Shown: piece by piece, positions 1 to 8,755 of the stretch
Position numbering within the stretch: the first letter of the stretch is position 1
Layout of the letters: each line of letters opens with the position of its first letter
Assembly (NCBI RefSeq): GCF_007115095.1
Contig: NZ_SULH01000009.1
Coordinates: 62,001-126,000, forward strand
Length of the DNA stretch: 64,000 nt
Source of the DNA: Levilactobacillus enshiensis
GTDB taxonomy: Bacteria; Bacillota; Bacilli; Lactobacillales; Lactobacillaceae
Reading direction: 5' to 3'
Position numbers and translations under genes: made by a program
Notes under the pieces: generated by a model
Databases searched by the model: none
The model's input: only the letters and a program-made list of their open reading frames with translations
Told to the model about the DNA's origin: nothing

Positions 1-686
1 ACCGTCCGCTCGGCCAATGGCCAGTCAGCCAGTGCCGTCTGCACGCGTTCCGGTGTGACGTCACCAATAACGGCAACGTGGACCGCATCATTAGCCAGCA
101 TATCGTGGTACGTCTGTAAAACCGCCGTAGCTGACAACTCACCTAGCGTCGTAATATCTCCTAACGCACTCATTGCTTGGGCCGGTTGGCCGGTGAATAG
201 CAGTTCCTGTAAGCGCCGGTTAGCGAGGTATTGTTTATCATCATCCAATGATTTAATCGCCGTCAATAAATTCTGTCGTTGCTGCGTAAACGTTGCCGGA
301 TCAAAGTTACCTTGTGGGAGCAAGGGATCGAATAAGACTGCCCGCAAGAGCGCCATCCCCTGTTCAAACAACGGTGTTTTATCCATAAATTGGTCCAAAT
401 ACTGTTCATCAACCACGGAGACCGTCAAGCGAATGACATGCTTAGTCCCTAATTTAATGACACTAATGCCAAAACTAGCCCCGTAGAGCCGCGACAATTG
501 TCGTGCCAATGCCGTCTGGGTGGGATAAGCCGCCGTACTGGTCTCTAAAACCTGTGCCAGCAGTGCTCGCGCCGTAATCGCTGTTGCTTGCAGAGGCGCT
601 ACAAAGTCCACCTTGATACCAATAGTCTTGAATTGTTTAGTGGGTAACAAGTCTAACGTTACCCCGTCTCGAATGCGAAAATGCAC
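1..686 (-). CDS. yfmF: YfmF-like M16 peptidase-family protein (5' part only)
   Basis: An open frame runs from a GTG at 686 off the left edge of the window, with a strong GGAGG ribosome site 9-10 bases upstream. The translation begins VHFRIRDGVTLDLLPTKQFK and continues with the KVDFVAPL, ARALLAQVLETST and LARQLSRLYGASFG segments typical of the N-terminal lobe of YfmF, an inactive-type M16 metallopeptidase relative. YfmF usually lacks the HxxEH zinc site and pairs with the active YfmH. In Bacillus the pair is linked to maturation of elongation factor P. About 228 of the usual 420 or so residues are present. YfmH would be expected to the left, outside the window. The family call is firm, the exact role inferred. 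Confidence 0.8.
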   Translation of the reverse strand, partial: MHFRIRDGVTLDLLPTKQFKTIGIKVDFVAPLQATAITARALLAQVLETSTAAYPTQTALARQLSRLYGASFGISVIKLGTKHVIRLTVSVVDEQYLDQFMDKTPLFEQGMALLRAVLFDPLLPQGNFDPATFTQQRQNLLTAIKSLDDDKQYLANRRLQELLFTGQPAQAMSALGDITTLGELSATAVLQTYHDMLANDAVHVAVIGDVTPERVQTALADWPLAERT

Positions 687-726
687 GCGCTATTGCCTCC
701 TTCAGCAAAAACCTAATCGGTGTTTA

Positions 727-755
727 ATTCTAAGGGAACCACGGCCTAAATACAA
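727..755 (-). promoter_or_regulatory. Promoter for the yfmF-like gene
   Basis: On the minus strand a TTGTAT -35 box (750-755) and a TAGAAT -10 box (727-732) are separated by exactly 17 bases and lie about 40 bases upstream of the GTG start. I see nothing else convincing between 756 and 985. Confidence 0.55.
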
Positions 756-987
756 GCGGCGACCACTAAAAAAACACGGTTAGACTGGTCACAATGTCGC
801 GGTTTGACGGTAATTATCGCTAGTCGCTTAGAATTTATTGACGGTGATCATCGTGATCGAAATTGCCGCTTACCAACTCTGATTCTACTGAGCCAGTATG
901 GTTAGGTCCGTTGCCAATCCTAAATTTTGCCCTTGATCAGTTGGTATATTTAAGTGATAACGCTCATGCTTAGTCGTGTTAAACAGA

Positions 988-1035
988 AAACTACCCTTAC
1001 ACCGCCGAACTTTTTCGAGAGTGTGAGGGTAGCTC
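988..1035 (-). terminator. Rho-independent terminator of the amino-acid ABC operon
   Basis: Arms of 12 bases at 991-1002 and 1021-1032 pair (one G-T wobble) around an 18-base loop. On the minus strand the stem is followed by TTTTCTGTTT. It lies just after the stop of the solute-binding protein gene. Confidence 0.75.
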
Positions 1036-1048
1036 GTGCTGCCAATAT

Positions 1049-1897
1049 TTACTTAGAATCTAGTAGCGGCGTATCCACATTCTTACCGAACCATTTCTCA
1101 TTGATCTTTTCTAGCGTGCCATTCTCGGCTAACCGCTTGAGACCAGCATTGATTTTCCGGCGCATCGTGACATCACCCTTTCGAAGACCCACGGCAAACT
1201 TTTCCTTAGGGAAATTGCCAACCGTAACGCGGTAATCTTCCGGATGCGCCTGATGTTTGACATAATAGTTGGCGTAGGTGCTGTCAATCAGTAATCCCTT
1301 GATTCGCCCGACGTTGAGGTCGATAAAGGCGTTCGTGAAGGAATCGTACGTGATGGCCTCGTGATTCTTGATGTGGTCTTTCAACAGCTTCGGGTAAGCA
1401 TCGATATCCTGGGCACCAGATGAGCCAGTTTGCGCACCCAACACCTTCCCCTGCATGTCTGCAAACGACTTAATCTTGTTCTTCTTCAACGTGACCAGGA
1501 CCTGGTCATTGTTGAGGTAGGTGTCCGAAAATGCCACCTGTTTGGCCCGTTGTGGCGTAATCGAGAACCCATTCCAAATGAGGTCGATCGTGCCATTGTG
1601 AAGTTCCGTCACGTTCAACGACCAATCGATCGTTTGAAAGTCGACCTTGATACCGTAGAGTTTAAACACGGCCCGGGCGAGGTCAATATCGTAGCCGACC
1701 AGTTTGCCACTCTTTTGCCGAAAGCCCATTGGCACAAAGCTATCATCCAGACCGACGACGACCTTCTTTTTCTTTTCGATCTGCGACCACTTGTCCGTCT
1801 TGTTAGCCCGCTGCGTGACGGTCGTACACCCCGCTAACACGCCACTGAGGCCAATCATCACGGCAATTAGTGTCCAAATACGTCCTAATTTTTTCAT
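1049..1897 (-). CDS. Amino-acid ABC transporter substrate-binding lipoprotein
   Basis: The 282-residue protein has a lipoprotein signal peptide with the lipobox LAGC (Cys24), then a family 3 periplasmic-binding fold. Recognisable blocks are VVVGLDDSFVPMGFRQKSGKLVGYDIDLARAV, the QTIDWSL segment and the WNGFSITPQR block after the first lobe. It would be anchored outside the membrane and deliver a polar amino acid to the permease and ATPase encoded just upstream in the same operon. The T-box leader in front of the operon reads a histidine-like codon, so histidine is a reasonable but unproven substrate; the arrangement resembles the predicted HisXYZ transporters. The gene is last in its operon and is followed by a terminator. 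Confidence 0.9.
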   Translation of the reverse strand: MKKLGRIWTLIAVMIGLSGVLAGCTTVTQRANKTDKWSQIEKKKKVVVGLDDSFVPMGFRQKSGKLVGYDIDLARAVFKLYGIKVDFQTIDWSLNVTELHNGTIDLIWNGFSITPQRAKQVAFSDTYLNNDQVLVTLKKNKIKSFADMQGKVLGAQTGSSGAQDIDAYPKLLKDHIKNHEAITYDSFTNAFIDLNVGRIKGLLIDSTYANYYVKHQAHPEDYRVTVGNFPKEKFAVGLRKGDVTMRRKINAGLKRLAENGTLEKINEKWFGKNVDTPLLDSK

Positions 1898-1909
1898 CCG
1901 TGTTGCCTC

Positions 1910-2545
1910 CTAGTCCTTGGGTTCAACCCGCATCATCTGATCGGCGATGGCTTCGGCAAAGGGAATATCATGCGTCACCACGATTTGTGTAATGCCTTCG
2001 TCACGGAGCTTCACAATAATCTGTTGAACTTCACGCCGCAAATCAGGATCGAGCGCAGACGTCGGTTCATCGTAGCACAATAACTTCGGGTGCATCGCCA
2101 ATGCTCGGACAATGGCGACCCGTTGCTTTTGACCACCAGACAATTCGTACGGATAAAGGTCTGCCTTATCTCCTAAGTTCAATTGATCCAGCAACCGCTT
2201 GGCTTCCTTTTTCGCATCGCTAGTAGCTTGCTTCAACACCATGGTTGGCGCCAACGTCACATTTTGTAAGACCGTCAGATTGGGAAACAGTTGATAATCC
2301 TGGAAAACGACCCCAATAACGGAATCATTATCGCGATTAGTGGCGGGGTCAAATGTCTGACCGTCCAAAATAAATTCGCCACTGTCGACTTCCGCCAACC
2401 CACTGATACACCGTAGGAGCGTTGTTTTTCCCGCACCGGACGGCCCAACGATCGTCAGAATCTTGCCATCCTCTACGGTGAGATTGACATCGTCCAAGAT
2501 GGTCTTGCCACCAAATTTTTTCGTAATTCCTTTAAGCTCTAACAT
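1910..2545 (-). CDS. Amino-acid ABC transporter ATP-binding protein
   Basis: A 211-residue ABC ATPase with Walker A GPSGAGKTT (residues about 34-42), Q-loop VFQDYQLFPNLTV, signature LSGGQKQR, Walker B LLCYDEPTSALD and switch VTHD. It is slightly shorter than the usual 240 or so residues because the C-terminal end stops soon after the H-loop. It lies between the permease and lipoprotein genes with gaps of 18 and 12 bases, so the three are one transcript. It powers uptake of a polar amino acid. Confidence 0.93.
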   Translation of the reverse strand: MLELKGITKKFGGKTILDDVNLTVEDGKILTIVGPSGAGKTTLLRCISGLAEVDSGEFILDGQTFDPATNRDNDSVIGVVFQDYQLFPNLTVLQNVTLAPTMVLKQATSDAKKEAKRLLDQLNLGDKADLYPYELSGGQKQRVAIVRALAMHPKLLCYDEPTSALDPDLRREVQQIIVKLRDEGITQIVVTHDIPFAEAIADQMMRVEPKD

Positions 2546-2563
2546 ATGTTGACCATCCTTTCT

Positions 2564-3205
2564 CTAACGCCAAGCGCTGTAGTGCTTCTCCAACCGGTGC
2601 AAGATCAACGTGCAGACGGCCGTTAACAGTAAATAAATAATCCCGACCAATAGCATTGGTGCAATCGTCACGTCACGGGCCATGGCGACGTTACCGGCCC
2701 GTAATAAGTCCCCTAAGCCGATAACATAAACCAACGAGGAATCTTTAACTAAGTTAATGACTTCATTTCCAATCGAAGGGAGTACGATTTTGACAACTTG
2801 TGGAATCACAATCTTCCGCAGTGTCTGCCACCGCGTTAACCGCAGAACCCGAGCACTCTCATACTGACCCACGGGGATGGCTTGCAACCCACCTCGGAAG
2901 ATTTCAGCAAAGTAAGCCGTGTAGTTCAAAATGAAGGCAAACAAAGCGGCGTCGTAACGCTGGAAAACGATCCCGATGATTGGTAGACCATAAAAAACGA
3001 AAATTAATTGCAGTAACAGCGGTGTCCCCCGCATCAACCAGACGTAGATATCGATCAGCCACGTTAAGGGCTTAAACCTGGTCTTCATTCCCAAGCCAAC
3101 CAAGATACCTAAAGGAACGGAGACGATGATGGTCCAAAAGAAAATGGATAACGTCATGCCAGTTCCGGAAATCAATGATGGTAAAATCTCGCTAAAATAA
3201 TGCAT
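2564..3205 (-). CDS. Amino-acid ABC transporter permease
   Basis: A 213-residue HisMQ-type permease with about five membrane segments and the coupling helix region EIFRGGLQAIPVGQYESARVL, which contacts the ATPase. It is the first gene after the tandem T-box leader, so its level should respond to uncharged tRNA. Start at the ATG at 3205, preceded by an AGGAGG-like site. A single permease gene implies a homodimer. Confidence 0.92.
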   Translation of the reverse strand: MHYFSEILPSLISGTGMTLSIFFWTIIVSVPLGILVGLGMKTRFKPLTWLIDIYVWLMRGTPLLLQLIFVFYGLPIIGIVFQRYDAALFAFILNYTAYFAEIFRGGLQAIPVGQYESARVLRLTRWQTLRKIVIPQVVKIVLPSIGNEVINLVKDSSLVYVIGLGDLLRAGNVAMARDVTIAPMLLVGIIYLLLTAVCTLILHRLEKHYSAWR

Positions 3206-3263
3206 AGTGCGCTTCCTCCTTTAACAACTCTAATCGACAGTCGTGATATCAGTTGACAACCAG

Positions 3264-3385
3264 ACGACAAAAAACGCCCCCTGAGACTTTCATCTCAAGA
3301 GGGCGTATCAACGCGGTGCCACCTCATGTACTCGACGGGCTCACGCCACGCCGACTCAATGAGTTGCTTGCAACATGGCCCCACT
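3264..3385 (-). promoter_or_regulatory. Second, stem-I-less T-box module
   Basis: Read on the minus strand, this segment has a stem-III-like hairpin (CGGCG..GGC/GCC..CGTCG), the T-box core AGGTGGCACCGCG (3312-3324), and a terminator with a T6 tail (3269-3306). It lies between the terminator of the first T-box and the permease gene, and no stem I or specifier loop of its own can be fitted into the space. It looks like a partial duplication that gives the operon two antitermination decisions in series. Confidence 0.7.
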
Positions 3386-3655
3386 AAATAAAAAAGTCCC
3401 CTTAGGCCCAAAAGCCTAAGAGGACGATCACATCGTGGTTCCACCTCTGATTCGTCGTTCTATCACTAAAACGACCTCAGTGAGTTGCAAGCAACTCCAG
3501 CGATAACGGGCTACCCCGGACCATCCTACTCACTTCAAATGGTCAACTCACAGATGTGGTTCGACTAACTAAGATCGCCCGTTTCCATCAGCGGGGCTTT
3601 CTGGTGATCCTTAGCTACTCTACTCTTCTGTTCAACGTCTTTTCTTTCATTGCCA
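3386..3655 (-). promoter_or_regulatory. T-box riboswitch (specifier CAC, histidine candidate)
   Basis: The leader has a stem I with the GATGGAAACGGGCG distal element, a stem III, the T-box core AGGTGGAACCACG within 3431-3446, and a terminator ending in TTTTTT (3386-3425). In the specifier region the sequence is GAAC-CAC-A, putting CAC at 3556-3558, a histidine codon. The valS leader in this window has a similar GAAA-GTA-G arrangement, which supports the alignment. The specifier is read by eye and needs a covariance model to confirm. Confidence 0.85.
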
Positions 3656-3657
3656 AT

Positions 3658-3686
3658 ATACTACGATTAATTCTGACCAGCGTCAA
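3658..3686 (-). promoter_or_regulatory. Promoter of the T-box/ABC operon
   Basis: TTGACG (3681-3686) and TAGTAT (3658-3663) are separated by 17 bases on the minus strand, directly upstream of T-box stem I. Confidence 0.7.
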
Positions 3687-3842
3687 GTCTTTATTTTAAT
3701 TCCGGTGTTAAAAGTCGTCTTAGCTGGCGCTTCGTAAGCTGGCGCACAGCGCAGCCAAGTTAGACCAATTTACCGGCATGACTGCTTACCAATACTGGGC
3801 AAGTAGTTATTTCGGTTTCATCTTTCGATCTTTAAAATTACC

Positions 3843-3887
3843 AAAAAAAAGACCAGTAAACCGCGCCAAGCGCCATCTACCAGTCTC
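3843..3887 (-). terminator. Terminator of the mre-min operon
   Basis: Minus-strand arms GACTGGTA and TACTGGTC (3878-3885 and 3851-3858), with an inner GCGC pair, are followed by eight Ts. It lies just after minD. The stretch 3687-3842 shows nothing else I can identify. Confidence 0.8.
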
Positions 3888-3909
3888 TACATTTTAACGT
3901 TTTATATCC

Positions 3910-4716
3910 TTAACCGCGGTGGAACCAGCCACTGACCTTGTGCCAGAAACCAGACTCCTCTTGTTCCTCAAGCTTCATCAGAGGAACCGTTTCGCCCTCT
4001 AGACGGCGCGCAACGTTCCGGTAGCCTTGTGAAGCCGGATTGTCAGTCTGCATAACAATGGGTTCACCCTTGTTGGACGTGGTAATTACCGCGTCGTCAT
4101 CAAAGATGATGCCGAGCAGTTCGATGCCCAGATGATGGGTGATCTCATCGATATCCATCATGGACCCATCCTGCATCATGTTCCGGCGAATCCGGTTGAT
4201 CAACAGGCGTGGCGCCTCAGTCAACGGATGTTGCTCCAACAATCCCACAACCCGGTCGGCATCCCGGACCGCTGAAATTTCTGGGGTGGTAACCACGATG
4301 GCGGCATCAGCACCCGCAACGGCGTTCATGAATCCCTGTTCAATTCCGGCCGGGCAATCGATCAGAACGTAGTCGTAATCCGGCTTTAGTTCATCCACGA
4401 TTTCCTTGACCTGTTCAGGTTGGAGGGCCGTCTTATCGGTATTCTGTGCGGCTGGCAACAGGTAAAGCTTATCGTCAAAACGTTTGTCTTTGACCAGTGC
4501 CTGTGGCAACTTTGCCCGACCTTCGGCAACATCCACGATATCATAGATGATTCGATTATCGAGGCCCAATACCACATCCAGGTTCCGTAACCCAATATCG
4601 AGATCCATCAGACACACGCGCTTACCCATCAAGGCTAACGCCGTCCCAATGTTGGCACTCGTTGTGGTTTTACCCACACCACCTTTACCGGAGGTGATCA
4701 CAATTGCTTTTCCCAT
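3910..4716 (-). CDS. minD: Septum site-determining ATPase MinD
   Basis: A 268-residue MinD/ParA-family ATPase with the deviant Walker A KGGVGKTTTSAN (residues 11-22), switch I DLDIGLRNLDVVLGL and switch II DCPAGIEQGF. The C-terminus is basic and amphipathic (SGFWHKVSGWFHR), the membrane-targeting helix. MinD binds membrane and MinC to block FtsZ rings near the poles. It follows minC by 2 bases and ends the operon. Length and motifs are normal. Confidence 0.97.
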   Translation of the reverse strand: MGKAIVITSGKGGVGKTTTSANIGTALALMGKRVCLMDLDIGLRNLDVVLGLDNRIIYDIVDVAEGRAKLPQALVKDKRFDDKLYLLPAAQNTDKTALQPEQVKEIVDELKPDYDYVLIDCPAGIEQGFMNAVAGADAAIVVTTPEISAVRDADRVVGLLEQHPLTEAPRLLINRIRRNMMQDGSMMDIDEITHHLGIELLGIIFDDDAVITTSNKGEPIVMQTDNPASQGYRNVARRLEGETVPLMKLEEQEESGFWHKVSGWFHRG

Positions 4717-4718
4717 TT

Positions 4719-5387
4719 CTAAATTCCTCCAATCTGGTTATACAACTTTGGATTGATCTTCTTTAATTGCTCAAGCTTACCGTACGACAAAACGTGCAGG
4801 TCGTTAACGTAAGCGATGGTTTGCCGCGAATCAGTCACTTGCGCTGGTTCAACGATGTCAAACTGTTCTGCAATGCGGACTTGTTGTGCCGTCTGAAGAT
4901 TTCCCATAATCAGCTTGGATTCATCATCGGGATAGCCCGCTTGAAGAATTCCAGCAACGTTTCCCATGGAAAAGATGTTGCCACTTGTCCGGAGCTTACC
5001 ACCTTCGTGAATCGTACCTAAGAACAAAACGTCCCCCTGCATGACCACTTCTTGACCGTTACGAATGACTTTGCTTAATAGGTGAACGTTCTCTCGTTCG
5101 CGAAGCTGAATCGCATCCGCCACCGTAATCACGTTCGCCGCAATCTTATGAATTTCAAATCGCGGATAACCCGCCACAAGTTGTTCAATTTTAGTTTTCT
5201 CATCGGCCGTCAAAATACGGTCCTCAGTCAAGACATCCAAAGAAACTTTGGTATCCATGACCTGTGGATCGACCTTGAGATTTTCTAGTAGTGCTTTTAA
5301 ATCGACCAAGATTTGGTCCAAACTTGCCGACTGTTTGAGCACCAAATCATAGCCGTTTTGCGTTCCCCGTAATACGGCAGCTTGCAT
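4719..5387 (-). CDS. minC: Septum formation inhibitor MinC
   Basis: About 222 residues: an N-terminal domain that acts on FtsZ, and a C-terminal beta-helix (GQEVVMQGDVLFLGTIHEGGKLRTSGNIFSMG, AGYPDDESKLIMG) that binds MinD. I prefer the ATG at 5387 because a GAAGGGAAC purine tract lies upstream; a GTG at 5405, touching the mreD stop, would add six residues. Coupled with minD immediately downstream. Confidence 0.93.
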   Translation of the reverse strand: MQAAVLRGTQNGYDLVLKQSASLDQILVDLKALLENLKVDPQVMDTKVSLDVLTEDRILTADEKTKIEQLVAGYPRFEIHKIAANVITVADAIQLRERENVHLLSKVIRNGQEVVMQGDVLFLGTIHEGGKLRTSGNIFSMGNVAGILQAGYPDDESKLIMGNLQTAQQVRIAEQFDIVEPAQVTDSRQTIAYVNDLHVLSYGKLEQLKKINPKLYNQIGGI

Positions 5388-5405
5388 AGCGTTCGTTCCC
5401 TTCAC

Positions 5406-5939
5406 CTATTTTAACCAATTATACACCCATCGAATGGGGAAATATAAAATTACAAACATTGCCAAGTTGAAGGCCAGTGTCGGCCCTAAAGTGTTCACTA
5501 AAAATGAGCTTCCAGACATCGTCGTCAAATGAATTGCCCGACTCGCCAGGTACCCCAACGCTTCCACAATGGTAATGTCGATGAAGTAAATCAACAGGCC
5601 ACTCAAAAAATTAGGCCGAATGTACAGCACCAACCGCCGAGTCACGTAAATGACCACGGGGAAAACAAAGACGTATACCCCGAAGATGCCGGTATAGTAC
5701 AAGTCAAATACTGCTCCCGCGATAGCTGCCCACACCGCTAACGGCATCGGGTACGCTTCACCTTGATCGGCCTCAAAGATGGCACCACAAACCAGCCATA
5801 ACACGACCAGATGGCTGACCATTGCCGATGGGTAGCGGAACAACTGCACGCTAAAGCTCTGACTGATTGAACCATCTAACAGGAGCAGTAAGAATAAACC
5901 GATGGGAAAGCCGAAGCGTAACTTTGATAATCGATACAC
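5406..5939 (-). CDS. mreD: Rod-shape-determining protein MreD
   Basis: A 177-residue integral membrane protein with five to six hydrophobic segments and a short positively charged end, as in MreD. It works with MreB and MreC in the elongation machinery for side-wall peptidoglycan. Sequence alone is poorly conserved in this family; the call rests on size, hydropathy and its place between mreC and minC. Confidence 0.92.
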   Translation of the reverse strand: MYRLSKLRFGFPIGLFLLLLLDGSISQSFSVQLFRYPSAMVSHLVVLWLVCGAIFEADQGEAYPMPLAVWAAIAGAVFDLYYTGIFGVYVFVFPVVIYVTRRLVLYIRPNFLSGLLIYFIDITIVEALGYLASRAIHLTTMSGSSFLVNTLGPTLAFNLAMFVILYFPIRWVYNWLK

Positions 5940-5951
5940 GACTTATCCCCC

Positions 5952-6803
5952 CTACTGTTTCGTAACGGCAACCGTCACAACATTTAGGCTGCTCAGATCC
6001 GTTGCAGGTGTGATGTAAAGTTTGGTTGCTAACCCATAATCAGAACCTGACGCCTTAGCGACCGTCCCAACATATAGCCCCTTAGGTGTGACACCACCGA
6101 GACCACTCGTGACGACTTTATCACCCTTACTGAGCTTTGCCTTAGTCGTGATGTTGTCCATCGTGACCTGACCAGTCGTTGACTTGTAGCCACTCAGAAC
6201 ACCATTGACCGTGGTACCGGATTTGGTGGTAATCTGAACAGCAAATCGATTGGCGGAATCGTTGTTATCCGTGATCAATTCAACTTTAGAGTTGGTCTTG
6301 TTCACTTCAGCGATTCGACCGATCAGACCGGAGCCCGACATCACTGGCATGTTCTTCTTCACACCAGCAGCAGCACCCTTGTTGATCACCACTTGGTTTT
6401 GCCAAGACGATGGCGTCCGCGTGATCACTGCGGCCGAAACAGCCGTATAATCCGTCAATGACGCGTTGAGCTTGAGTTCTTGTTTCAATTGTTTGTTTTC
6501 TTTGGCAAGGGTCTGGTCCCGCACCTTAGTCTGTGCCAGTTCGCTGACCTGTTGCTTAAGTTGTTGGTTTTCTTGATACGTATTCAACAACTCCGAAATG
6601 GAGCTAACTGAACCGCTCAGACCGTTAGCGGGAAACGCAACGACCCGGTCGACCAGCCCGACAATATCATTGCCAAATTGCTGAATCAGTGGTGGCGTTG
6701 ACTTCTTATTACGAATAGTTACGGACACCGTCATCAAAGCAAAGCTAACAATCAAGCAGACAATGATAATGACTAGTCGCCGATTGAAAGAAAATTTCTG
6801 CAT
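5952..6803 (-). CDS. mreC: Rod-shape-determining protein MreC
   Basis: The ATG at 6803 has GGAGG 7 bases upstream and gives MQKFSFNRRLVIIIVCL, a short cytoplasmic end and a membrane anchor; an upstream in-frame start at 6833 would add ten unlikely residues. A coiled coil (roughly residues 60-105) leads to the paired beta-domains with VISRTP-like and GLIGRIAEV motifs typical of MreC. It links MreB outside the membrane to the wall synthases. First gene after mreB, then mreD 12 bases on. Confidence 0.95.
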   Translation of the reverse strand: MQKFSFNRRLVIIIVCLIVSFALMTVSVTIRNKKSTPPLIQQFGNDIVGLVDRVVAFPANGLSGSVSSISELLNTYQENQQLKQQVSELAQTKVRDQTLAKENKQLKQELKLNASLTDYTAVSAAVITRTPSSWQNQVVINKGAAAGVKKNMPVMSGSGLIGRIAEVNKTNSKVELITDNNDSANRFAVQITTKSGTTVNGVLSGYKSTTGQVTMDNITTKAKLSKGDKVVTSGLGGVTPKGLYVGTVAKASGSDYGLATKLYITPATDLSSLNVVTVAVTKQ

Positions 6804-6892
6804 GTTTGACCTCCATCTTGTTCGGTACGTCATCTAAATCGATAAGCATACCGTCACAATAAAGAAGCGGGAAGCTGCCTTCCCGCTAGTCC

Positions 6893-7897
6893 CTATTTTT
6901 TCTTCATGACATCGATACTCTTTAAGGATTCACCAGTACCAGCTGCCACACAATCCAGCGGATCATTTGCAATGGAGACCGGAACCTTGGTTGCATCCGC
7001 AATCACTTCTGAGAAGTTTTTGAGTAATGCACCACCACCAGTTAACACGATGCCGTGATCAATCACGTCAGCGGCGATTTCTGGTGAGGTTTCTTCGAGT
7101 GTTTCTTTGATTGCCGTAATAACTGCCTGAACGGGTTCTTGGATGGCCTTCGCCACGTCGACCGCTGAGACTTCAATTGCTTTTGGCAAACCAGTAACTA
7201 AGTCGCGGCCCCGAATCGTGGCGCCTTCGATCTTAGCGGCATCTTCAACTGAAGCGGAACCAATGTCCATCTTCAGCTTTTCAGCCGTCCGTTCACCGAT
7301 TAACAAATTAAAGTTTGAGCGGACGTACGTCGAAATGGCGTCATCCAACTTGTCGCCAGCCATTCGGATTGAACGACTAGAAACGATCCCACCTAAGGAA
7401 ATCGTGGCAACGTCGGTCGTCCCACCACCAATGTCGACCACCATACTACCGGTTGGGTCCATAACGGGCAACCCGGCACCAATGGCCGCAGCAAATGGTT
7501 CTTCGATGACGTACGCATCACGAGCACCAGCAACACGGGTTGCGTCAATGACGGCCCGCTTTTCAACTTCCGTTACACCGCTTGGCACACAAACCATAAC
7601 GTAAGGCTTACCGCCTGAACGACCAACCGTCTTGTCGATGAAGTACTTCATCATGGCAACCGTTGTATCGTAATCGGCGATAACCCCATCCTTCATGGGC
7701 CGAATGGCAACAATGCTTGCCGGAGTCCGGCCAATCATTGCTCGAGCGTCTTCACCAACGGACACAATTTCCCCAGACTTTGTGTTCTTGGCGACAACAG
7801 AAGGTTCGCGAAGAACGATTCCTTTACCGTCAACGTACACAATCGTATTGGCGGTACCTAAATCGATCCCAATATTTTTCGTTCCTAATCCGAACAC
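6893..7897 (-). CDS. mreB: Rod-shape-determining actin homologue MreB
   Basis: A 334-residue bacterial actin with phosphate-1 loop [26 protein letters not shown] phosphate-2 loop and the adenosine motif [11 protein letters not shown]. It forms membrane-bound filaments that position wall synthesis. It is preceded by its own extended -10 promoter at about 7962 and heads mreB-mreC-mreD-minC-minD. Normal length. Confidence 0.98.
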   Translation of the reverse strand: MFGLGTKNIGIDLGTANTIVYVDGKGIVLREPSVVAKNTKSGEIVSVGEDARAMIGRTPASIVAIRPMKDGVIADYDTTVAMMKYFIDKTVGRSGGKPYVMVCVPSGVTEVEKRAVIDATRVAGARDAYVIEEPFAAAIGAGLPVMDPTGSMVVDIGGGTTDVATISLGGIVSSRSIRMAGDKLDDAISTYVRSNFNLLIGERTAEKLKMDIGSASVEDAAKIEGATIRGRDLVTGLPKAIEVSAVDVAKAIQEPVQAVITAIKETLEETSPEIAADVIDHGIVLTGGGALLKNFSEVIADATKVPVSIANDPLDCVAAGTGESLKSIDVMKKK

Positions 7898-7961
7898 TGT
7901 GTTTCATCCCTTCATTGTCAACAAAATATTAATATGCTTTGTCTTATTCATTGATAGACGT

Positions 7962-7970
7962 ATTATAACA
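7962..7970 (-). promoter_or_regulatory. Extended -10 promoter of mreB
   Basis: On the minus strand TGTTATAAT gives a perfect TATAAT (7962-7967) with an upstream TG. No good -35 box is seen at 17 bases, as is usual for extended -10 promoters. Just upstream is a palindrome ACGTGttctCACGT (about 7981-7994) that could be an operator. Confidence 0.6.
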
Positions 7971-8048
7971 TACCTATCTACGTGAGAACACGTCGTCAAT
8001 GTCAAGAATACCGAACTTTTAACGAGAAAGAAATAGCAAAGCACGATT

Positions 8049-8717
8049 TTAATCAGTTTTTAAAGGTTCTGACTCATTTACCCCCTGAGTAACCGGTAAC
8101 TGGCCGGTCTCGCGGAGACTAAAGTAGGTGGTTAGCCCAATGACAAAACCATCTAATAATGGAATTCCCATCAATTCCCCACAGTGGGCTAATCGCCGCA
8201 TAAAGCGCAGGTCATTGGTCGACGGTTCCGCGACTCCACTGGGGTGGTTGTGGGCAATCACAATGGCCGCTCCTCCCGCCAGCACGGCGACGCGAAAGAT
8301 CTCGCGGGGATGGACCGGACAACTATCTAATGTCCCCTGAAAAACAATCTGTCGGTCGATGATCTGATGCTTGGCATCAACCACCAACACCTCTAGTCGC
8401 TCCTGTGGCACGTAGCGCAAGTCATCCATCAAAAGCTGGCCGAGCTGGCTACTGGCCAGGATTTCTCCCAGAATCAGCCGCGGTGCCCGTTGCGCCCAAC
8501 GACCTAGGTCGATAGCTGTCAGTAACGCCTGCCGCTTGCCATGACCCGCAACGTAGCGCTGCGTCTGTCGACGACTCGCGTAGCGGAGGTCAGCCACGCT
8601 ATGAAAATACTGAAAGAAGCGGTCCGTCTCTTTGACGCTGGTCAACCCTAATTGCGCTAAGACTTGCCCGACCAACTGGCGTTCCGTCCGACTTGTTACC
8701 CTTACTCGTTGCATCAA
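8049..8717 (-). CDS. radC: RadC-family JAB/MPN domain protein
   Basis: A 222-residue protein with an N-terminal helix-hairpin-helix-like part and a C-terminal JAMM domain: catalytic-type HNHPSG followed by a Ser and an Asp (VAEPSTNDL). Despite the name, a DNA-repair role is doubtful. It lies 38 bases after folC and just before the mreB promoter, a common position in lactobacilli. Confidence 0.92.
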   Translation of the reverse strand: MMQRVRVTSRTERQLVGQVLAQLGLTSVKETDRFFQYFHSVADLRYASRRQTQRYVAGHGKRQALLTAIDLGRWAQRAPRLILGEILASSQLGQLLMDDLRYVPQERLEVLVVDAKHQIIDRQIVFQGTLDSCPVHPREIFRVAVLAGGAAIVIAHNHPSGVAEPSTNDLRFMRRLAHCGELMGIPLLDGFVIGLTTYFSLRETGQLPVTQGVNESEPLKTD

Positions 8718-8755
8718 CTCATCCCCTTACGGTTAACTCCGTAAAAGGTGGCAAA

